Assembly (NCBI RefSeq): GCF_000026105.1
Contig: NC_008027.1
Location: 5,824,781 to 5,888,780, forward strand
From: Pseudomonas entomophila L48
GTDB lineage: Bacteria; Pseudomonadota; Gammaproteobacteria; Pseudomonadales; Pseudomonadaceae
Direction of reading: 5' to 3'
Length of the DNA: 64,000 nt
The notes beneath the pieces are model-generated. The model was not told the DNA's origin and searched no databases. It saw nothing but the letters and a program-made list of their open reading frames with translations. Below, piece after piece: positions 59,913 to 64,000 of the stretch; position 1 is the first letter of the stretch; each line of letters starts with the position of its first letter. Both the position numbers and the translations under genes were made by a program.

Positions 59913-59957
59913 GTAGGAGCGGGTTTACCCGCGATCACCGGCTACGCCGGTGCCATG
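59913..59957. repeat. Single REP-like unit
   Basis: GTAGGAGCGGGTTTACCCGCGA followed by CACCGGCTACGCCGGTG, the canonical P. putida REP form, lies between the DnaA-box cluster and the mnmE terminator. Confidence 0.75.
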
Positions 59958-59983
59958 CGAGGCGATGACCTGTAAATCACAGG

Positions 59984-60013
59984 CAAAAAAAAGCCGCTCC
60001 AGTCAGGAGCGGC
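59984..60013 (-). terminator. mnmE terminator
   Basis: GCCGCTCC and GGAGCGGC form an 8-bp stem with a five-base loop (AGTCA), followed on the minus strand by an eight-base T-run. Confidence 0.92.
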
Positions 60014-60035
60014 CTCGATATTGCGCAGCTGCGGG

Positions 60036-61406
60036 CTACTTACCGATGCAGAAGCTCGAGAAAATTCTGCCAAGCAGGTCATCAGAACTGAACGCTCCGG
60101 TGATCTCTCCCAACGCCTGCTGTGCCTGGCGAAGATCCTCCGCCAGCAGCTCTCCGGCACCCGCCAGGGTCAGTTGTGCCCGACCATGCTCCAGGTGCGC
60201 ACTGGCCTGACGCAGCGCCTCCAGGTGCCGACGACGGGCGCTGAAGCTGCTTTCCGCCGTCTGTTCATAACCCATGCAAGCCTTGAGGTGATCGCGCAGC
60301 AGATCCAGCCCCATGTCGTCTTCGCGGGCACTCAGGGTAATCGTCACGTGCCCATCGTCACTCTGCTCCATGCCGACGTGTTCACCGCTCAAGTCGGCCT
60401 TGTTACGGATGAGCGTGACTTTTGCCACATCTGGCCGCTGATCAAGGAACTCCGGCCAAAGGGCAAAGGGGTCACTGGCCTCCGGAGCGGTCGAGTCGAC
60501 GACCAGCAGCACACGATCTGCCTCGCCGATGGCCTTGAGCGCCCTTTCCACCCCGATCTTTTCCACATGATCGTCGGTGTCACGCAAGCCTGCGGTGTCC
60601 ACCACATGCAGCGGCATGCCATCAATGTGGATATGTTCACGCAAGACATCCCGGGTGGTGCCGGCGATATCGGTAACGATGGCTGCCTCGCGCCCGGCCA
60701 GCTGGTTGAGCAGGCTGGATTTACCGGCATTCGGACGGCCGGCGATGACCACGGTCATGCCATCGCGCAACAGGGCACCTTGCCCGGCTTCGCGCTGCAC
60801 TGTGGACAACTCGCTGCGCACATCATCGAGCATGCGCAACACATGGCCGTCCGCGAGGAAGTCGATTTCCTCTTCAGGGAAGTCGATCGCTGCCTCGACG
60901 TAGATACGCAAGGCAATCAGCGCCTCGGTCAGCCCATGCACGCGCTTGGAGAAGGCCCCCTGCAGCGAACGCAGGGCGTTGCGGGCGGCCTGGGTGGAAC
61001 TGGCTTCGATCAGGTCGGCAATGGCTTCGGCCTGGGCCAGATCGAGCTTGTCGTTGAGGAACGCACGTTCGCTGAACTCGCCAGGCCGTGCCAGGCGGCA
61101 GCCCAACTGCAGGCAACGCTGCAGCAGCATGTCCATCACCACAGGGCCGCCATGGCCCTGCAATTCCAGTACATCTTCACCGGTGAACGAGTTCGGCCCA
61201 GGGAAGAACAAGGCGATGCCTTCGTCCAGGACCAGGCCATCGGCGTCACGGAACGGGCCGTAATGGGCGTGCCGCGGTGTCAGCGTGCGGCCGGTGATGG
61301 CCTGCCCGGCCTGGCTGGCCAGCGGCCCGGACAAGCGGACGATGCCGACCCCGCCGCGGCCCTGGGCGGTGGCGATGGCGGCGATGGTTTCACGCACAGT
61401 GTTCAT
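60036..61406 (-). CDS. mnmE: tRNA modification GTPase MnmE
   Basis: GTPase that with MnmG forms cmnm5 modifications at U34. The 456-residue protein has the N-terminal tetrahydrofolate-binding domain, a G domain ([44 protein letters not shown]) and the C-terminal CIGK with the conserved Cys. Standard length. Confidence 0.97.
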   Translation of the reverse strand: MNTVRETIAAIATAQGRGGVGIVRLSGPLASQAGQAITGRTLTPRHAHYGPFRDADGLVLDEGIALFFPGPNSFTGEDVLELQGHGGPVVMDMLLQRCLQLGCRLARPGEFSERAFLNDKLDLAQAEAIADLIEASSTQAARNALRSLQGAFSKRVHGLTEALIALRIYVEAAIDFPEEEIDFLADGHVLRMLDDVRSELSTVQREAGQGALLRDGMTVVIAGRPNAGKSSLLNQLAGREAAIVTDIAGTTRDVLREHIHIDGMPLHVVDTAGLRDTDDHVEKIGVERALKAIGEADRVLLVVDSTAPEASDPFALWPEFLDQRPDVAKVTLIRNKADLSGEHVGMEQSDDGHVTITLSAREDDMGLDLLRDHLKACMGYEQTAESSFSARRRHLEALRQASAHLEHGRAQLTLAGAGELLAEDLRQAQQALGEITGAFSSDDLLGRIFSSFCIGK

Positions 61407-61441
61407 GCTCGAAAGCCTCTACAACGAATTCGTCAGATAGC

Positions 61442-61468
61442 AAAAACGCCCCACTAGGGGGCGTTTTT
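61442..61468. terminator. Terminator between yidC and mnmE
   Basis: AAAACGCCCC and GGGGCGTTTT form a 10-bp stem around a short loop, A-rich on one side and T-rich on the other, so it can work in both directions. It ends the rpmH-rnpA-yidD-yidC transcript. Confidence 0.92.
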
Positions 61469-61493
61469 ATTCACAGGCAAACCGGGTTGCCCG

Positions 61494-63179
61494 TCAAGCG
61501 GCAGCTTTCTTGGTGGCTGCCTCGATGCTGCGAGTGATGTACCACTGCTGTGCGATCGACAGGCAGTTGTTCACAACCCAGTACAGCACCAGACCGGCCG
61601 GGAACCACAGGAAGAAGAAGGTGAAGATGATCGGCATCATTTTCATGACCTTCGCCTGCATCGGATCCGGCGGCGTCGGGTTCAGGCGCTGCTGGATGAA
61701 CATGGTGGCGCCCATGATGATCGGCAGGATGAAGAAAGGATCCTTGATCGACAGGTCGGTGATCCACAGCATCCATGGGGCCTGGCGCATCTCGACGCTT
61801 TCCAGCAGTACCCAGTACAGGGCCAGGAACACCGGCATCTGCACCAGGATCGGCAGGCAGCCGCCCAGCGGGTTGATCTTCTCTTTCTTGTACAGCTCCA
61901 TCATCGCCTGGGACATCTTCTGGCGATCGTCACCGAAGCGTTCCTTGAGCTGGGCCAGTTTCGGCGCCACGGCACGCATGCGCGCCATCGAACGGTAGCT
62001 GGCGGCCGACAGTGGGAAGAACAGACCCTTGATGAGCATGGTCAGGACGATGATCGACCAGCCCCAGTTGCCCAGCAGGCTGTGGATATGTTGCAGCAGC
62101 CAGAAGATCGGCTGGGCAATGAACCACAGGAAGCCGTAGTCGACGGTCAGTTCCAGGCCTGGGGACAACTCCTTGAGCTTGGACTGGATCTTCGGGCCGG
62201 CGTACAGCATGGCGCTGGTTTCGACCTTGCCGCCGGCAGGGACGTTAAGCGCAGGGCCGGTGTAGCCGATGATGTAGTTGCCCTGGCTGTCCTTGCGGGT
62301 CTGGACGGCATTGTTGTCCGACTTGCTCGGGATCCAGGCGGTCACGAAGTAGTGCTGCAGCCAGGCGACCCAGCCGCCAGCCACGTTTTCCTGCAGGCCG
62401 CCCTTGTCCATGTCCTTCATCGACACTTTCTTGTACGGCTCGGAAGCAGTCCACAGGGCAGCGCCCAGGTAGGTCGCGGTGCCGGTGGCGGTGCTCGACG
62501 ACGGATCGGAGCTGGCGTCACGCTTGAGCTGGGCAAACATGTTGCCGCTCCAGGCCTGGGCGCTCTGGTTGTCGATCAGGTAGCTGACGGTCAGGTCGTA
62601 CTCGCCGCGCTTCAAGCTGAAGCGCTTGATGTAGTTGACGCCGTTCTCGCTGAACTTGAGGTCGACGACCAGTTGGTCCTGGCCATCGGCCAGCTGGTAG
62701 CTCTTCTGTTCGGTGGCGTACAGCGGTCGGCCGCTGGCGCGGTCCGGGCCGTCGGTGCCGATCAGGCCGCTCTGTGCCAGGTAGACACGCTCGCCGCCGT
62801 TGTCGAACAGCTGGAACGGAATCTCGGGGTGGTCCTGGCGACGCGGGAACTTGGGCAGTGTCAGTTGGACGATATCACCGCCAACCGGGTCGATAGCCAG
62901 GTTCAGGACATCGGTCTTGACCTGAATCAGGTCCTTGCTGACCGCAACTGGCGCCGGAGCCAGGCCGGTGGTGCCGTTTTGCGCATTGACGCTCGGCAAA
63001 TCAGCGTTCGCGCCGTTGTTGCCGGCGGGCACGCTGTCCGGCAAGGACGCGTTGGCAGTGCTGGCAGCAGTATTCTGAGTCGGCAGGGCAGCCTGGCCGT
63101 AGTCCTGGTTCCACTTGAGGACCATGACGTAGGACACGATTGCCAGGGCGACGATCAGGATCGTGCGTTTAATATCCAT
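61494..63179 (-). CDS. yidC: Membrane protein insertase YidC
   Basis: Inserts and folds inner-membrane proteins, including ATP synthase subunits. The 561-residue protein starts MDIKRTILIVALAIVSYVMVL, the first membrane helix. A large periplasmic beta-domain follows, then the conserved insertase core (WGWSIIVLTMLIKGLFFPLSAASYRSMARMRA, LGGCLPILVQMPVFLALYWVL). The start at 63179 is chosen because the longer frame is the yidD sequence in another phase. Confidence 0.97.
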   Translation of the reverse strand: MDIKRTILIVALAIVSYVMVLKWNQDYGQAALPTQNTAASTANASLPDSVPAGNNGANADLPSVNAQNGTTGLAPAPVAVSKDLIQVKTDVLNLAIDPVGGDIVQLTLPKFPRRQDHPEIPFQLFDNGGERVYLAQSGLIGTDGPDRASGRPLYATEQKSYQLADGQDQLVVDLKFSENGVNYIKRFSLKRGEYDLTVSYLIDNQSAQAWSGNMFAQLKRDASSDPSSSTATGTATYLGAALWTASEPYKKVSMKDMDKGGLQENVAGGWVAWLQHYFVTAWIPSKSDNNAVQTRKDSQGNYIIGYTGPALNVPAGGKVETSAMLYAGPKIQSKLKELSPGLELTVDYGFLWFIAQPIFWLLQHIHSLLGNWGWSIIVLTMLIKGLFFPLSAASYRSMARMRAVAPKLAQLKERFGDDRQKMSQAMMELYKKEKINPLGGCLPILVQMPVFLALYWVLLESVEMRQAPWMLWITDLSIKDPFFILPIIMGATMFIQQRLNPTPPDPMQAKVMKMMPIIFTFFFLWFPAGLVLYWVVNNCLSIAQQWYITRSIEAATKKAAA

Positions 63180-63181
63180 GA

Positions 63182-63427
63182 TTACTCGGCTATCGAAGAA
63201 GTTCGGGAGGAAGGAGCAGGTGGAACGGGATCGAAACCGCCGTCGTTCCACGGATGACAACGCCCCAGGCGACGAACGGCCAGCCACCCACCACGCAAGA
63301 GGCCATGGTTTTCGATGGCTTCATAGGCGTAACAGGAACAGCTGGGATAGAAACGACAGTGACTGGCCATCAGTGGACTGATGGCATAACGGTAGAACTG
63401 GATCGGAACGAGGGCCAGTTTACGCAT
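63182..63427 (-). CDS. yidD: YidD, membrane protein insertion efficiency factor
   Basis: An 81-residue amphipathic protein: [36 protein letters not shown], with the conserved cysteine cluster, and [15 protein letters not shown]. It overlaps the rnpA end by eight bases and lies two bases before yidC. Confidence 0.95.
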   Translation of the reverse strand: MRKLALVPIQFYRYAISPLMASHCRFYPSCSCYAYEAIENHGLLRGGWLAVRRLGRCHPWNDGGFDPVPPAPSSRTSSIAE

Positions 63428-63821
63428 TGTGACTGTCTACCCCTGCGGAATCGGCGACCGCTGGAGAGGGCCGACTGCGGACCAGTCGCTTCCAGAGCTT
63501 GCCAAAGTGTTGGTGCAATTCTGGGTTTTCCACTTCGCCCAACCCCTTGCGCGCGACGATCACGATATCCAGCCCTGCCAGCATTTGCTGGTTGAGGCGG
63601 AACGAATCACGCATCAGGCGTTTCAGGCGATTGCGTTGAACGGCGAGCTTGACGCTCTTCTTGCCGATCACCAGGCCGAGGCGTGGATGATCGAGGCCGT
63701 TTTCGCGGGCAAGGATAAGCAGGTTTTTCCCTGGAACCTTGCCGGTTGGGGAGTCGAAGACCGCTTTGAAGTGCCGGGGTGTAAGCAGTCGCTTGTCCCG
63801 ACTGAAGTCCTGACTCACCAC
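63420..63821 (-). CDS. rnpA: Ribonuclease P protein component
   Basis: Basic protein cofactor of RNase P (tRNA 5' maturation), 133 residues. The signature [29 protein letters not shown] is intact. The start is one of two adjacent GTG codons (63821 or 63818) behind a weak AGG site; no ATG fits. It starts 13 bases after the rpmH stop. Confidence 0.94.
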   Translation of the reverse strand: MVSQDFSRDKRLLTPRHFKAVFDSPTGKVPGKNLLILARENGLDHPRLGLVIGKKSVKLAVQRNRLKRLMRDSFRLNQQMLAGLDIVIVARKGLGEVENPELHQHFGKLWKRLVRSRPSPAVADSAGVDSHNA

Positions 63822-63834
63822 CTGTGCCGAAAAA

Positions 63835-63969
63835 TCAAATGGCCAGACGCTTACGGCCTTTGGCACGGCGACGCGACAGAACAGCACGGCCGTTCTTGGT
63901 AGCCATACGGGCACGGAAACCGTGGGTGCGGGCGCGCTTGATGGTGCTTGGTTGGAAAGTACGTTTCAT
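63835..63969 (-). CDS. rpmH: 50S ribosomal protein L34
   Basis: A 44-residue ribosomal protein, [20 protein letters not shown]... ending GRKRLAI, with the usual very basic composition. First gene of the rpmH-rnpA-yidD-yidC operon. Its upstream side leads to the dnaA/origin region outside the window. Confidence 0.98.
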   Translation of the reverse strand: MKRTFQPSTIKRARTHGFRARMATKNGRAVLSRRRAKGRKRLAI

Positions 63970-64000
63970 GGCGTGTTACCTGGGTTGGTCGACAACGGGC

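Overview
The window is the origin-proximal part of a Pseudomonas chromosome, most likely from the P. putida group. The evidence is gene content and order: rpmH-rnpA-yidD-yidC-mnmE-mnmG-rsmG-parA-parB-atpIBEFHAGDC-glmU-(DeoR regulator)-glmS on the right, and a uvrD/cls/cfa/lpd block on the left. I see no rRNA, tRNA, CRISPR array or intact transposase gene.

Left region (1-19.4 kb). This is core genome: a truncated PAS/GGDEF signalling protein, uvrD, a Tim44-like protein, a SMI1-like protein, a CPA2 antiporter, a thioesterase, pdxY, a zinc-homeostasis group (DUF1826 gene, zigA-type GTPase, small exported protein and folE2 around a Zur-like operator), cardiolipin synthase, cfa and a dihydrolipoamide dehydrogenase. 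A perfect parS-like site lies inside folE2. A 158-bp inverted-repeat element between CTAG repeats supplies the stop codons of the two genes beside it.

Accessory region (19.4-43.5 kb). First comes hcnABC (hydrogen cyanide synthase), with ANR-like and RsmA-like sites upstream. Next is a compact 20.6-kb, 13-gene, single-strand operon that ends at the native glmS 3' end, the classic attTn7 hotspot. Reading from its promoter near 43.35 kb, it encodes a KS-AT protein, a fatty acyl-AMP ligase, a membrane desaturase, a free ACP, a cyclopropane-synthase-like methyltransferase, a KS with a vestigial AT, an acyl-CoA dehydrogenase/ACP fusion, a cytochrome P450, a KR-ACP-sulfotransferase-thioesterase protein, a second desaturase, an asparagine-synthetase-like amidotransferase, an M28-like protein with altered metal ligands, and a dedicated APS kinase. 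The sulfotransferase-thioesterase tandem is the signature of terminal-alkene formation (curacin CurM, cyanobacterial Ols). The cluster therefore looks like an olefin synthase split into separate proteins and extended with tailoring enzymes, with its own PAPS supply. The product is unknown to me.

Right region (43.6-64 kb). This is the core replication and energy block: glmS and glmU (UDP-GlcNAc supply), the complete F1Fo ATP synthase operon, parAB, the tRNA-modification genes mnmE and mnmG, rsmG, and yidC/yidD/rnpA/rpmH, which lead out towards dnaA. A cluster of DnaA-box-like sites beside an AT-rich stretch lies upstream of mnmG. Perfect 9-bp DnaA boxes recur across the core parts of the window, and I found none in the olefin cluster.
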